A DNA stretch of 64,000 nt from Wolfiporia cocos (Eukaryota > Basidiomycota > Agaricomycetes > Polyporales > Phaeolaceae), in contig JACCLO010000003.1 of the NCBI GenBank assembly GCA_029448655.1, positions 1,488,001 to 1,552,000 of the forward strand. The letters run 5' to 3'. Made by a program: the position numbers and the translations under genes. Numbering within the stretch: the stretch's first letter is position 1; the number at the start of each line of letters is the position of its first letter. Below, one piece after another: positions 42,522 to 55,700 of this stretch. Under the pieces are notes generated by a model that had not been told where the DNA came from, ran no database searches, and saw only the letters and a list, made by a program, of their open reading frames with translations.

Positions 42522-44599
42522 ACTATTACTGTCCTACTTTCGAGTGTCGGGGTTGTCCTGACTCTCGTCCTGTGGTAGTCTTTTATCAGTTCCTTGGAGT
42601 GCTCCAGGTTCGCCTCGTCTTCCCATGAGTTGTCGGCCGTGGCATAGCCTTTCCATTTGACGAAGTATTGATGCTTCTTTCCCTTCCATCTGTCAGCCAA
42701 GATGGCTTCGACCTCGTATTCTTCCTGTCCCTTGATGATATCAGGTGGCGGCTGTAAGTAATTGGGTCCGTGCACCCTTGTTTCTTTGAATGGTTTTAGC
42801 AAGGCGGCGTGGAATACCGGATGAACTTTCCAGCTCGTTGGTAACTGCAGCCGGTATGTCGTGGGTCCCATCTTTTCTGTGATAGTGAAGGGTCCTTCTC
42901 TTTTTGGTGCTAGCTTGTTAGACCCGTAGGGGATTGTTAGGTTCTTTGCGTCGAGCCAGACCTTGTCCCCTTTCTCAAGCTTCGGCAGTTCTCTGAGGAA
43001 CCTCCCTGCCATTCTTTTCTGGGCTAACTCATGCGCGATGAATGCCATCTTTCGCGCCTCTTTGATCTTCTTGATCCTGTCGACAGCTGCCGGGACGTTC
43101 CCTACTCTGTCATAATCTGGGAATCCTCTCGGGACATATCCTAGGATTATTTCGAGTGGCGCTGGCCGGTTTTCGGTTCGTCTGGTGTTGTGCACAAATT
43201 CGACGTCCGGCAGTCGTTGTACCCATTGGAATGGGTCGTTCATGCAATAGATGCGAAGGTATACTTCGATCTGTTGATTCATCCTTTCTGTCTGTCCGTC
43301 GGTCTGTGGATGGTACGCCGTACTCATCGCTGATTCTGTTCCCTGCAGCTTGCATAATTCCTTGAAGAGCTTTGATGCAAACTGCGGCCCTCTGTCAGAA
43401 ATGATCTTTCGGGGGATGCCATATAGCGAGTAGATTTTTCGGTGAAATATCTCTGCCGCCCCTTCGCTAGTGATCGTCTTGTCGCATGGGGTGAGAGATA
43501 TGGCCTTGGATAGGCCATGGTCGACAATCACCATCATGGAGTCGTACTTTCCGACTCTTGGCAGGTCGGTGACAAAATCGACCGAGCACTGTGAGAAGGG
43601 GAGGGCGTCTTCCCGTGTCGGTATTGGTTGCAAAGGGGGTTTCAGCGGATTCCTATCAGGTTTCATCTGTTGACAGATTGCACAGCCCCGGACGTATTCC
43701 GCTATCATTGTTCTCATGTCAGGCCACCAAAAGTGGGTCGTAACCTGTACTGTTGTTCCCCAGATCCCAGGGTGTCCGGCCGGGATCGTGTCATGGTATT
43801 TTGAGATGACGTCCCTTCGAAGGCCCTCGTCTCTTGGCACGTACATCCTGCCTTTATAGAGCAGTATCCCATCCGTTTGTTGCCATTCATCTGCGGTAGT
43901 TCTCGCGGGGAATTCGCCTGTGCCCCCTAGAGCACGGATCGCCTGTTCCGCAGATTCATCTCGATCGTTGGCGTTCTTGATTCGATCAATGATCGGGATC
44001 TGGATTGCGTGGACGACAAGTTCGTCTGGAATCATGGTGATTCCCTCGTTGTCTTCGTTGCTTTCGTCCAGGTGGTACAGCCTGGAAAGCGTGTCGGCCA
44101 TGACTAGTTTCCTTCCGGGGACGTGCTGCAATTTCAGGTCGAATTGCGAAAGGAATAGATGCCATCTCGCTTGTCGCCGATTTAGGCGCTGTGCGCTTCT
44201 CCAGTACGTCAGGTTCTGATGATCACTTCGGATCAAGATCCGATGCGGTGCTCCTTCCAATAGGTGTCGCCATTCTTCTAATGCTCGGACTATTCCGAGT
44301 AGTTCGCGATCGTAGATTTCGTAGTTCCGTTCTGTTGGTGTCAGGGATTGTGAGAGATATCCCACCGGCCGTTCGCTCCCTGTTTCATCTATCTGTTTCA
44401 GTACTGCTCCTGTGGCGAACTGAGATGCATCTGTTTCGAGGATGAACGGTTTCTCCTTGTCCGGTGTTCCTAGTGCGGGCGCCGTCGTGAATGCTTTCTT
44501 CATGAATTCGAATGCTGCCTGTTCTTTCTCCGTCCATTGGAACCCTGTCCCTGTGACCGTTTTTGTGAGGTCTACCAAGGGTCGGGCGTGCGTAGAGTA

Positions 44600-45149
44600 T
44601 GTCACAAATTATTCCACTAATAGTTTGTACTCCCTCGCTATAGGACGCACGCGCGGCGCTAGGCGTACGCCGCGCCTCTGCGCTGTAGCCACCTCCAGCG
44701 CCTCCCAGTTATTGCAGGTCACCTGGTCGTATGGTTAGCGCTGTAGGGTAGCGCGCGCCTCAGGTACCGTCACTTATGGTCACATTGTTACATGTCTTGT
44801 TACCTAGCACATGACTCATTAGCTACACGGTGCACAGACCAGTAGTTTAGGGCGGGCTCGGTAGTAGATACAAAGCATGTATATAATACGGCGAGATGTG
44901 GGCTTACACCCCATCTCTCAGATTCTCGACAATGGTGTATAACCCTTTCTCGCTTATTGCTGTGTGATCTACTGGCCCGGGGCCCATATCTCGTCTACCT
45001 TGTCTGTGAGCCGCCGCTGCCATCTCGACGTATGACATGCGTGCATGAGCCTCTGCGTTCAGCGCTGGCGCGGTGCCTTGTAGCCTCGATTGTAGGCCTG
45101 TATGGATCCCCCTGAGCCCAGGGGTCGCACAGACAGTGAGTCTGTGTCA
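44600..45149 (+). mobile_element. Solo LTR, third gypsy family, in element C pol
   Basis: 550 bp, TGTCACA to TGTGTCA, flanked by duplication GAGTA (44595-44599, 45150-45154). Carries TATATAATACG at about 44880-44890 in plus orientation, opposite to the host pol. Confidence 0.92.
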
Positions 45150-47112
45150 GAGTAGTGATCGATAAATTTCCGATAGAAGTTTGCAAATCCTAGGAAGGAT
45201 CTGACTTCTTTGAGGTTTCGGGGAGTCGGCCACTCTTTAATCCCGTTGAGTTTCGCTGGGTCCATCTGGATATTTCCTGGGGTGATGACTAGCCCCAGGA
45301 ATTCGACTCTGTCGACACCGAAAGCGCATTTCTCGGGTTTCACAAAGAGATGGTTATCCATCAATCTCTGAAGGATCCGCCGCTCCCGTTCCTTGTGTAC
45401 TTTCTCGTTTTCTGAGAAAATGAGGATGTCGTCCATATAAACGAGCACCCATCCTTCGAGGATTTCTTCTTTCAGGATTTCGTTCATCATTGCCTGAAAG
45501 GTCCTGGGTGCATTGCATAACCCGAGAAACATAACCGTGGGCTCGTACAACCCTCGGTTTGTTTTGAAGGCCGCCTTCCATTCGTCTCCCTTTTTGATTC
45601 GCACGTTGTTGTATCCCGCTCTAAGGTCCATTTTTGTGAAGATCTTTGCTCCTTTTAGCTTTTCCAGGAGTTCTGAGATCAGTGGTAAGGGATAGACGTT
45701 CTTTATCGTCCCTTCGTTCAGATATCGATAGTCTTGACAGGGTCGTAGGCCGCTGTCTTTCTTTGGGACGAAAAAGAATGGTGACGCCATCGGGGATTTT
45801 GAAGGGACTATGAATCCCTTGGCCAAGTTTTCTTTTAGGAATTCGTCCAGCGCCTGTTGCTCTTTAGGTGAGAGTGCATAGACTTTGCAGTCTTTCGGCA
45901 CGAAATCGGGTTTTAATTCAATTGCGTGGTCCCATGGTCTCGATGGGGGGAATGCTGCTGCGGACTCCTTACTGAACACCTTGGCGAAGTCCAGTAGGTG
46001 TTTCGGGACCATCTCCTCAATCGTTCGTTCTGGTTCTGGGGTTTTTTGTGCGAATTCCTGGGATTTCGTCAGCGCTTTCCTGACAGCATTGATGATTTGT
46101 ATCTTTGTTCGGAACTTCTTTCGCGTCTCCCCTTTCTTTCCTATGATCCTAGGGTTATCTTTTGCGAAGCGTCGGATCGCTTCGTACTCTTCGGGAGTAT
46201 AGAGCCGCTGCGCTGTTTCTTCTATCTGATCCGTGGATCCGAATCCTTTCTCCCCTCGTTCTGTTTCATCTAGGTCTTCGACCTCTAAGATGTCGGGGGT
46301 GAGGTGTCGTTCGAAAATTATCTGGGCTATTCGCATCCCCGGGATAATTCTATGCGCCTTGTCTGAGTAGTTGAAGACGATGGCTTCGACGTCCCCTCGG
46401 TAGTCCGAGTCTATGATTCCGGCTTGTACTACCAATCCGTGTCTGAGGGTGTTGCCTGATCGTCCGGCCAACTTTCCATACGATCCCTTCGGGATCTTCA
46501 TTTTTACTCCTGTGGAGACGAGTTTCCATCCTCCGGCGGGAATCTCGGTTTCTTCTGCGGCGTAAAGGTCATACCCCGCAGCTTCTTGGGTCCCCCTTGT
46601 TGGAATTTTCCCTTCTGGGGCAACTACCATCTCCACCGTATCCATTCGGATTGTGGCTTCCTGTTTCTTTTCTTCTGCCCCTAGTATCGATCGTACATCG
46701 ACTGTTTGGTCCTTCCAGTCGATTGTGGGGTTTTCGTCTTTCAGCCATCCATACCCTAGAATCATATTTTCTGTTCCGATTGATCCTACAAGGAATCGGA
46801 CTTTTCGCGTTTTCTGGGTCTTCGGATATCGGAGTAGTATGGTAGCTTCTCGGTCTATTCGCCCATCTTTGTTTTCTGTTCCGTCAACGTTTTTGACGAT
46901 GATCGGGTTCTTCAAGGGTTGTGTGGGCACCTTGTATTTTTCTACCACTCTGCTGTGGATCAGGTTCGACATTGCTCCCGAGTCGATTAGTGCATTGCAC
47001 TTCACGGGTTTTGCCAGCGTCATGATTACCGGGATGAAGAGGGATCGATTCTTCTCGAACGAGGTAATTACATGCGCTGCTTTCTCGGAGGGTAAGACCA
47101 TGGGCTTCCCTC

Positions 47113-48947
47113 CTAGGCAAAATCCTGTTCTTCTACGAGCCGTGCTAGGAGCTCGGGGTATTTGGCTTTCAGGGCCCTAATCGCTGTGACCGCCCTGTTC
47201 GCGGTGATGTATTCAGTCTCTTCTTCAGAGACTTCTTCGATGCGAGCTTCTTGCTCGGTTTCTTCTTCTTCAGTTTTTCGAGTAGTCCGCCTAGGGCGGG
47301 CTGGCTTCCTCGGCCTCTTTGGACAGTCTCGCGACATATGTCCTGGTTGATGACAGGTGAAGCATTTTCCCTTTTTGATGTGATCGTCCCTTTCCTGGGT
47401 GGTCATTCGATCTACATCCATCGCATTCGGATCTTTCGGTGCGGCTGTCTGTGGAGCACTAGTGCGTCCGTTGTTCTGGTTCGAGGCTTGCCAAGCCTTT
47501 TTCTTGACAAACGGTTTGTCCCGTTTCAAGAATATCTTGTACGTATTTTCATAGTACGAGGCAGCAGACTGCCATTCATCAATGGTCGCTGGTAGCGGCC
47601 GAACGCCGATGATGTATCGGGTCGTATGTTCGGATAACCCTTTCTCGAAGAGGGTTATGAGCAACGCGTTTCCGTCCGCGCTGTATTGATCGTACTGGGC
47701 CTTTCCGGCCAAGTTGTTGAACTCGGTGATATAATCATCGATGTCCTTCCTGTCCTGGGTTACGTCCAGGATCTTCTTCCGCGCCTTCTGTACCTCTTTG
47801 ATGGCTCCGAAGGCTTTCTGGAAGTCTGCATCAAACTGTGCAAGACTAGGCGGGAAGAATCGTTTCGTTTGGGGGTTCGTATAAACCCGGTGATAATTCT
47901 GTTTCCATTGGCCCGTTTTCCCCTTGTTCGAAATATAAGAGAGGATAAAGATCACTCTCTGAACGTCGTTTTGGAATGACGTTTCGTACATCGTAAACCA
48001 GGAATTGCACTGGTTTATGAAGTTCTGCATGTCGGATCGTTCCCCGTCAAATACGTCTGGGGGATTGATCTTTATCATTGGGGGTCGGTAGTACGGGTTC
48101 AGCGCCGGAGGTTGAGGCTGCGGCGCATTCGGTGGTGGAGGCCCTCCTCCTCCCGGGTATCCTCCACCCGGATTTCCTGGGTTTCCTCCGGGGTTCCCTG
48201 GATTCCCTCCAGGGTTTCCTCCTCCGGGGTTCGTGGGGTTCCTCCTCCGAGTCCTCCAGGAGGGGGGGCATTCCCTCCTCCGAGTCCGAAGTTTCCTCCC
48301 AGTCCTCCTCCGCTTGTACCTGCGGAGGTTCGTCCAAATAGGCCTGAAGGCCATGTTCCTGGGTTTGTCGTTCCCATTCCTCCGCTTGGGCTAGTCCAAG
48401 ACGGATTTCCTCCGCTACCCATTCCGGGTGCGTTCTGTGGGGGGTTTCCAAAGAGGTCTGTTCCTCCAGCCATAGGCCCAATCCCACTCTGCGCAAAAGC
48501 AGATATAAATCCTGGAGGGTCCTGTCCTCCGGTCTGGCTGTTATCTGTTCCTGTAAAGTTTCCAGGATTTCTCCCATCATCTCCGATGCGCTCAATTCCT
48601 GCCATTCCTGTGGCGCCCGAAGGCTGATTCGTATTTCCATCGGCATCGGAGGTTCTGTTGATGGTTTCGGTTTCGTTTTCGGTCAACGTCGCGGCTGACA
48701 TCGGAGGGATTTCTCCGAATCGTTCAAACGCTTCACGCGTTATTTCCCAAGCGGTCGTTCTTGCGGAGGGGTATACTTCTACCCACTTCGATGCCCTATC
48801 TTCTCTTGGAATGACAACAATTCCTCCGCGGTTACGGAAGGCTCCAATGGTGTCAGTCCACTCGTATCGGTTGAGTCTGTAGACTCCCTGAATGTCCTCG
48901 AGCAAGAGTTCAATCAGTCGTGCTGGGAATTCTGGTCCGAATATCAT
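47113..48947 (-). pseudogene. Gag of element C, one 1-nt deletion
   Basis: ATG 48947 to TAG 47113. N-terminal domain, Gly/Pro/Asn linker, capsid-like domain and CCHC knuckle CFTCHQPGHMSRDC as in element A. Comparison with A shows one base missing at about 48234 in the low-complexity linker (A has CCCCTGCGAACC, C has CCCCACGAACC), which splits it into two frames. Apart from that base the protein is conserved. Confidence 0.87.
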
Positions 48948-48981
48948 GGGCCCTTGCACCGTGGTAGGTGAGGGTGTGATA

Positions 48982-48992
48982 AGCTCGACCTT
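48982..48992 (-). other. Self-complementary primer binding site of element C
   Basis: Minus-strand AAGGTCGAGCT one base inside the 5' LTR; its complement AGCTCGACCTT lies at the predicted mRNA start (49331-49321), about 30 nt downstream of a minus-strand TATATAA at 49366-49360. Confidence 0.7.
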
Positions 48993-48993
48993 C

Positions 48994-49704
48994 TGTTACG
49001 GGTCGAATACCCGCTCGTATATTCGGGTCGCGAATATAGATCGTTCTTCTGCACGTAGGGCGTACTAGCCGTATGCAAGGCAAATGCTCGTTAGATGCCT
49101 TCAAGGTCCTAGGTGAAGTTCCTAGGGGATCGTATAATATCCAATACGCGTTAGAGGATATAATCTGTTCAGATGCGAGTCTAATAGGATATAAGACTCG
49201 CCTAAGTCCGAGAAGTCAGTGTGCACTTCGAGGACTTAGTCGTTCGGTTGCTCGAGCGAGAAATACTGAGCGTAGTTTCCTACGTTTGAGAACGAGTATA
49301 AGACTTCTTGTTTATACAACAAGGTCGAGCTGAAGAGCCTCGACAGTAGGTACATTAGTTTATATACTACGTTGGGTTTCAGGGGTCAAGTCCGTCCCAG
49401 ATGTCACCGATACTATCTACGCTATAGTACCAAACGTTTGATAAGTATGGAGTGATATATCCGAGACGATAGATAGGAATGATGGCGGTTGAACGCCATC
49501 TATCAGCTAATAAACGATGAACATGAAACGGTGGCAGAGTTGGATCTGCCAGCGATGAAACGCGTCCTATAGACTAGTACAACTGGGGATGCGCCCAGTA
49601 GAGTCACGAGTAGCCAGGGGAGTTGGTTGCGCAACAAGTCCCTGTATCGTATTCGACCAGTGGTGAGTTCTGCGGATGTTCGAAAAATCAAAATAACCGT
49701 AACA
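48994..49704 (-). repeat. 5' LTR of element C
   Basis: 711 bp, A-family LTR in reverse orientation, followed by the duplication TGCAG. Confidence 0.93.
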
Positions 49705-49844
49705 TGCAGGTCGGCCCACAACTGTCATGACTTGACAGTTATGATGGTTGTGGGTCGGCCCACAACTGCCACAACTTGATGGTTGTAGGTCGGCCCACCA
49801 CTGCTGCAACCTGGCAGTAATGACAGTTGTGGGTCGGCCCATGA
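49705..49844. repeat. Tandem repeat between elements C and D
   Basis: Continuation of the GTCGGCCCACAACTG-type array of 30480-30688; D's LTR begins immediately after GGCCCATGA. Confidence 0.75.
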
Positions 49845-50387
49845 TGTTACGGATCGAATATCCATTCAACGCAAAATAACTAAGTCGAGTTACTCAGCGT
49901 ATCGAGTAGCGCACTACTCGTCGGACTCCTCTGAGTCAGAGCGTCGATATACAAGCTGCAGGCTTAATTGCTTAAGCCTTTGAGAACGAGTATAGGATCC
50001 TTGAATTCAACAAGGTCGAGCTGAGGAACTCGACCGATATTTACATCAGGTTATATACTGCGATCCGTTAATCGGGGTCGTAGTGTCTTTGGTACTACTA
50101 CTATTAAGTCCGTCGGGCTAACGACATGAGTAATAAAGGAGAAGCGTTGCGGTTGAGCGCAACAAGAGATGAAACACGGAACTACTGTGGTTGGACACAG
50201 AATATCAGCTAGAACGAGATGCCGACACAGGGAGTGGGCATAGGGTTGTTATACATGAAACAGGGCCTACGGTTGAGCGGAGGCCCCCCTAGAAATAGAG
50301 CGCTGGGTACAGCGGTTGAACGCTAAGTCCTCATACACGGTGAGGCGTCAAACGGAATATTCGAGTGTACCTGGTAGAACTGTAACA
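49845..50387 (-). repeat. 3' LTR of element D
   Basis: 543 bp; matches 57827-58369. The D polypurine tract (minus-strand GAAGGGGGGGTGA) follows at 50388-50400. Confidence 0.92.
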
Positions 50388-50442
50388 TCACCCCCCCTTC
50401 AAGCCTTCATCGCCCTCGATGAAATCCAAGCTTCACAGCCAC

Positions 50443-51522
50443 TCAGAGGGCCTCTGGGTCAGGGTCGTTGTATCCCGCATCTGTATTGGGGAGCGGAGGC
50501 GTCGGAGGGGGGATCCATACCTGATATAAGGCGCACTCACCGACGCAATGTCCTGGCTGCGTGACTCTGCAGGTGGGGCATCTGTAATCGGGACAGTCGA
50601 GGACCCAATGCCAGGGGTTACCACATCGACGGCAGGGCTCTTCGGCGGATGGTCGAGGTGGTGAGCGGGCTGAGGGGACGGCGCGAAGATACTCTCCTGA
50701 TTCGTACCGCTGGTGGTGGTGGTGGGCCCAGAGACGCTGTCAGAGCCAGGTAGGCAGCTGGTAAAGAGACTCGTCCCATCCGTCCCTCCCTCGCTCCCAT
50801 TCCTCCCGGGTAATGATCTCAACTGATGGAGATCTGTTGCTAACTCCGTCGCTAGCAGCTGCAGAGGTCGGCGAGGGGGGAGCCCTACCATCGCCCGACC
50901 CCTCTCGAACTGGGCGTCATTCATCGTCTTGTGGATGCGGAGGAGGGCGCGCTGATTCTCGAGGTCGAGGTCCTGCGGGGGCGGTCGGTACGGCAGCGTC
51001 ACGAGGTACCACATGACTGTATTCCATAAAATCGAATGGTTCTGCGATTCGATCCAGCTCGCTGTCGTCGAGTAACCAGGGGGGCATGGCTGGGACAGGG
51101 CTTCGCGTTCGTGGTAAGCGGGGCGGGCCCGCTTCGACCTCTGTGAACGCTCGCCGGATTCGCGATGGTGTCGACGCCCCGAGGTGGTCGATCCACTGAC
51201 CGATGCACCGCCCAAGCCTCTGCCACTGAAGGAGGGCTGTGCACTCGAGTTGGACGATTCTCTCTGTGACGTCCTGGTACTGGTCGAATATGTTGGTGAG
51301 TTCCTGTACGAGTTCAAATTGATCGGTCCAGGGGGTCGCCTGCCCTCCGGGGGGGATGTCGGACCTGTGCCAGGTGAGCGCATGTCTGATGCGGACGTGG
51401 GCATCCTCTGAGCAGCCGTAACACCTGCCTGTCTGGTACCCCATGCGGACTGCGAGGGATCGCCGCATCGTCGGGGCGGTAGGTCGCTCAGACGGGCTAG
51501 TTGTAGGGAGTGGCGTCGACAT
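50443..51522 (-). pseudogene. ORF3 of element D, two stops, frame otherwise kept
   Basis: Starts MSTPLPTTSP at ATG 51522 and ends YNDPDPEAL at 50443, 1080 nt. Only two in-frame TGA stops (50917-50919 and 50740-50742) and no shift. Conserved with C despite family divergence: IRHALTWHR, FDFME, SVEIITREEWERG, LPTW, EYLRAVPS, PCRRCGNPWHWVLDCPDY, CPTCRVTQPGHCVGEC. The two zinc knuckles keep every Cys and His. The Arg/Pro-rich middle is not conserved. Confidence 0.78.
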
Positions 51523-52161
51523 GCTATTTCTTCGACCTGCCGGGCCTTGGTCTTCGTCCTCTTGCTTTTAAACTCCTTGAGGACGTCCGGGGAGTTCTTT
51601 AAACTGGCTTCACCTTCCCATGAGTCTTCTGCCGATGGGTAGCCTTTCCAGTGGACGAGGTATTGCTTCTTCCCTCGGTATTGTCGTTGGTTCAGGATGG
51701 CTTCGACTTCATACTCTGCTTCCCCATTGACTAATTCCGGGGGCGGCTTCATATGATTGGGTCCGTGCACCCTTGTCTCATTGAACGGCTTCAGTAGGGC
51801 TGCATGGAAGACCGGATGTACCTTCCATCGCGGTGGTAGGGCTAGTCGATAAGTTACATTCCCAAGCTTTTCAGTGATAGTGAATGGTCCCTCCATTTTG
51901 GGGGCGAGCTTCCGAGATTCGTATGGGAGGTGGAGGTTCTTGGCATCGAGCCAGACCTTGTCCCCTTTGTCGAATTTAGGGAGGTCTCGTAGGGTCCTTC
52001 CTGCCATTCACTTCTGCATTAGCTCATGAGCGGCAATTGCCTTTTCCCTTGCTTCTTGTGCGGCTTTTAGTCGGTCAGCTGCTGTTGGTACCTGGGTGGT
52101 TTTAACTTCATCGGGTAATCCTCTCGGGATGTATCCCATGATTACTTCTGTAGGGGCAGGC

Positions 52162-52709
52162 TGTCACAGACTTTCTCTATGCAGGTCTGGACTCCCTCGC
52201 TATAGGACGCACGCGCGGCGCTAGGCGTACGCCGCGTCTCTGCGCTGTAGCCACCTCCGGCGTCTCCCAGTTATTGCAGGTCACCTGGTCGTTTGGTTAG
52301 CGCTGTAGGGTAGCGCGCGCCTCAGGTACCGTCACATATGGTCACATTGTTACATGTCTCGTTACCTAGCACATGACCCATTAGATAGCGGTGCACAGAC
52401 CACGTCTTTAGGGCGGTCTCGGTAGTATACACAAGCATGTATATAATACGACGAGATGTGGGCTTACACCCCATCTCTCAGATTCTCGACAATGGTGCAT
52501 AACCCTTTCTCGCTTATTGCTGTGTGATCTACTGGCCCGGGGCCCATATCTCGTCTACCTTGTCTGTGAGCCGCCGCTGCCATCTCGACGTATGACATGC
52601 GTGCATGAGCCTCTGCGTTCAGCGCTGGCGCGGTGCCTTGTAGCCTCGATTGTAGGCCTGTATGGATCCCCCTGAGCCCAGGGGTCGCACAGACAGTGAG
52701 TCTGTGTCA
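52162..52709 (+). mobile_element. Solo LTR, third gypsy family, in element D pol
   Basis: 548 bp, TGTCACA to TGTGTCA, duplication CAGGC (52157-52161, 52710-52714); near-identical to the copy in C over most of its length, and again antisense to the host pol. Confidence 0.92.
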
Positions 52710-55700
52710 CAGGCCGCCCCTCCGTCCTTCGTGTGTTGTGAGCAAATTCTACATCTGCTAATCGCGTCGCCCAAAGTCTTGGGTCGTTCATACAGTATAT
52801 GCGCAGGTAGACTTCGATTTGTTGGTTCATTCTTTCTGTCTGTCCGTCTGTCTGTGGGTGATAGGCCGTGCTGAGGGCGGACTCGATTCCAAGGACTTTA
52901 CAGGGTCCTTGAAAGAGCTTGGACGCGAATTGCGGTCCTCGATCGGATATGATTTTCCGGGGGAGTCCATACTTTGAATAGATTTGCCGATGGAATATGT
53001 CAGCTGCCCCTTTGCTGGTGATGGTCTTGCTGCATGGGGTTAGCGATATCGCCTTGGACGACCCATGATCGATGATGACCATGATCGAGTCATACTTCCC
53101 TACCGGGGAAAGGTCCATGATGAAGTCAACAGAGCATTGCGAAAAGGGGAGGGCATCCTTTTTTGTCGGAATCGGTTGTAGTGGCGGCTTCGTCGGGTTT
53201 CTGTCGGGTTTCATTTGCTGACATATGGCGCACCCTTTGACGTATTCTGCCACCGTTTTTCAGAGATCAGGCCACCAGAAGTGTTCCTGTACTTTTAGCG
53301 TCGTCCCCCAGATTCCGGGGTGACCTGCTGCGATTGGATCGTGATATCTAGAGACCACATCCCTTCTCAGGGCAGGGTCTCTGGGAACATACATTCGTCC
53401 TTTGTACAAGAGGACTCCTTCGCTGGACTGCCAGTCTTCCATTGCTGTCCTCGAAGGGGCAGTCTCTCCTTGTTCCAGGGCGTGGAGAGCCTGTTCCGCG
53501 ATCGGGTCGAAAGGCTTCGCGATCTTGATCCGATCGATGATCGGTATCTCGATGGCGTGGACAAACAGTTCGTTGGGTAACATGAGGATGTTTTCGTTGT
53601 CATGTTCCGAGTCGTCTAGGTTCAGGAGACGCGAGAGAGTGTCTGCCATTATTAATTTCTTTCCGGGTACGTGCTGTAGGTGGATGTCGAACTGGGACAG
53701 CAGGAGGTGCCATCTTGCCTGTCGCCGATTCAATCTCTGAGCGCTTCGCCAATATGTAAGGTTCTGGTGATCGCTTCTGATCAGAATCTGGTGGGGTGCT
53801 CCTTCTAGAAGGTGGCGCCATTCTTCAAGAGCGTGGACTATTCCGAGAAGTTCCCGATCGTAGATTTCATAGTTTCGTTCAGCTGCGGTTAGGGATTGAG
53901 AGAGGTAGCCTACTGGCCGTTCATTTCCTTCGTCATCTTTCTGTTTGAGTACCGCCCCAAGGGCGTACTGGGATGCATCTGTTTCGAGGATAAATGGTTT
54001 CCCTTTATCGGGGAGTGACAAGGCCGGGGCTTTTACGAATTGGCCCTTCAAGAATTCGAAGGCCTTCTCTTCTCGATCAGTCCACTTGAAACCATTCCCG
54101 GTTGCAGTCTTTGTGAGGTCGATGAGTGGTCGGGCATGTGCGGAGTAATGATCGATGAATTTTCGATAGAAGTTTGCAAAGCCTAGGAAGGAGCAGACCC
54201 CCTTAACATTCCGTGGGGCGGGCCACTTCCAAATTCCTTGGAGCTTGGCTGGGTCCATCTGGACATGTCCTGGGGCGATTACCAGCCCTAGGAATTCCAC
54301 CTTGTCAACTCCAAAAGCACATTTCTCTGGTTTCACAAACAACTTGTTGTCGGCGAGTTTCCGCAGAATTCGTCGTTCTCGCTCTTGGTGTGTATTCCGA
54401 TCTGGGGAAAAGATGAGGATGTCGTCCATGTACACCACCACCCATCCCTCTGCTATTTCTTCCTTGAGGATTTCGTTCATCATGGATTGGAATGTAGCGG
54501 GTGAATTGCACATTCCGAAGAACATTACAGTGGGCCCGTAGAGGCCTCCATTCGTCTTGAACGCACCCTTCCATTGGTCGCCTTCTTTGATCCGCACATT
54601 ATTGTACCCTGCTCGCAGGTCCATTTTGGTGAAAATTTTCGCCCCCTTCAGCTTTTCGATAAGTTCGGATATTAAGGGTAAGGGATATGCGTTCTTGATC
54701 GTTCCCTCGTTCAGATACCTGTAGTCTTGGCAGGGTCTCAGGCCTCCATCTTTTTTCGGGACAAAGAAAGCGGGGGAGGCCATCGGAGACTTCGATGGTC
54801 GGATAAAACCCTTTGCGAGATTTTCTTCTAAGAATTCGTCCATGGCCTTCTGTTCCCTGGGGGACAGTGCATAAACCTTGCAGTCTCATGGTATGAAATC
54901 GGGTTTTAGTTCGATGGCATGGTCCCAGGGTCTCGAAGGTGGGAAGGAGGCAGCTGCCGATTTGCTGAAGACTTTCGCAAAGTCCTTCAGGTGCTTGGGG
55001 AGGATTGTTTCGTCAGTGCTTTTTCCTGTCATTCCCGCAAATTCTTGAGATTTGGTCATAGCTTTTCGAATGCAGGAGAGTTGCGTGATCCTTTTCCTGA
55101 ACCTGTGTTTGGTCTCGGTTCGCGGGGCAGTCAGCTTCCTTTCCATTTTGATAAACCTTCGCAGGAGTTGGTGTTCTTCTTCGGAGGGTAGCTCCTTCGA
55201 GGGGTCTTCTGAACTAGGGTCCTTTGGTGTTTCTTCTTTGTCGGTGGAGCCAAAGCCTTTCTCTCCTCGGTTAGTCTCGTCGAGCTCTTCGACCTGAATT
55301 ATATCAGGGGTTATGGCTTGCTCAAATATAATCTGTGCAATCCTCATTCCAGGAATGATGCGGTGGGTGGTCGTCAATTGGTTGAATAGTATGACTTGGA
55401 CCTCTCCTCTGTAGTCGGGGTCAATGACGCCTCCTCCTATTGTCAGGCCGTGCCTGAGAGTGAGGCCCGATCGGGAGGCGATCCTCCCATAGGATCACTT
55501 CGGGATTTTCATATGGACTCCAGTGGGGATTGCCTTCCATCCTCCGGGGGCTATCTCTTCTGGTTTAGAGGCATAGAGGTCGTAGCCGATGGCTCCATCG
55601 GTTCCGTGGGTTGGTAGTTTTCCTTCGGGTGTAATGGTCATTTCGACTGTATCGAGGCGAAGAGTGACGTCTGCGCTTCGGGTTTTTTCTGGGGTTTCAT

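Larger units (their letters stand above)
41417..47101 (-). pseudogene. Pol of element C, open except for a solo LTR insertion
   Basis: ATG 47101 to stop 41417, interrupted only by the solo LTR 44600-45149, which falls between RT and RNase H (after [13 protein letters not shown]). Same plan as A: protease DSGA; complete dUTPase ([38 protein letters not shown]); RT with YMDD; RNase H ETDAS; integrase with ISDRGPQF and [13 protein letters not shown]; chromodomain YEVEAILADRW to NSWEDE. About 370 further codons stay open past the chromodomain and overlap ORF3. In that extension the part from ILWRAIEYYFHCLP to DLHQCRALPAR (about 42050-41822) is conserved in element D. Start is in the -1 frame, 11-12 nt past the gag stop. 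Confidence 0.88.
30689..49704 (-). mobile_element. Gypsy element C (same family as A), hosting element B
   Basis: Minus-strand element with LTRs of about 710 bp, flanked by duplication TGCAG (30684-30688, 49705-49709). Its 3' LTR is split by element B and its pol by a solo LTR (44600-45149). Without insertions it is about 8.45 kb. Pol is otherwise open throughout, ORF3 is intact and gag has a single 1-nt deletion, which makes it the best-preserved copy of this family in the window. Confidence 0.93.
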
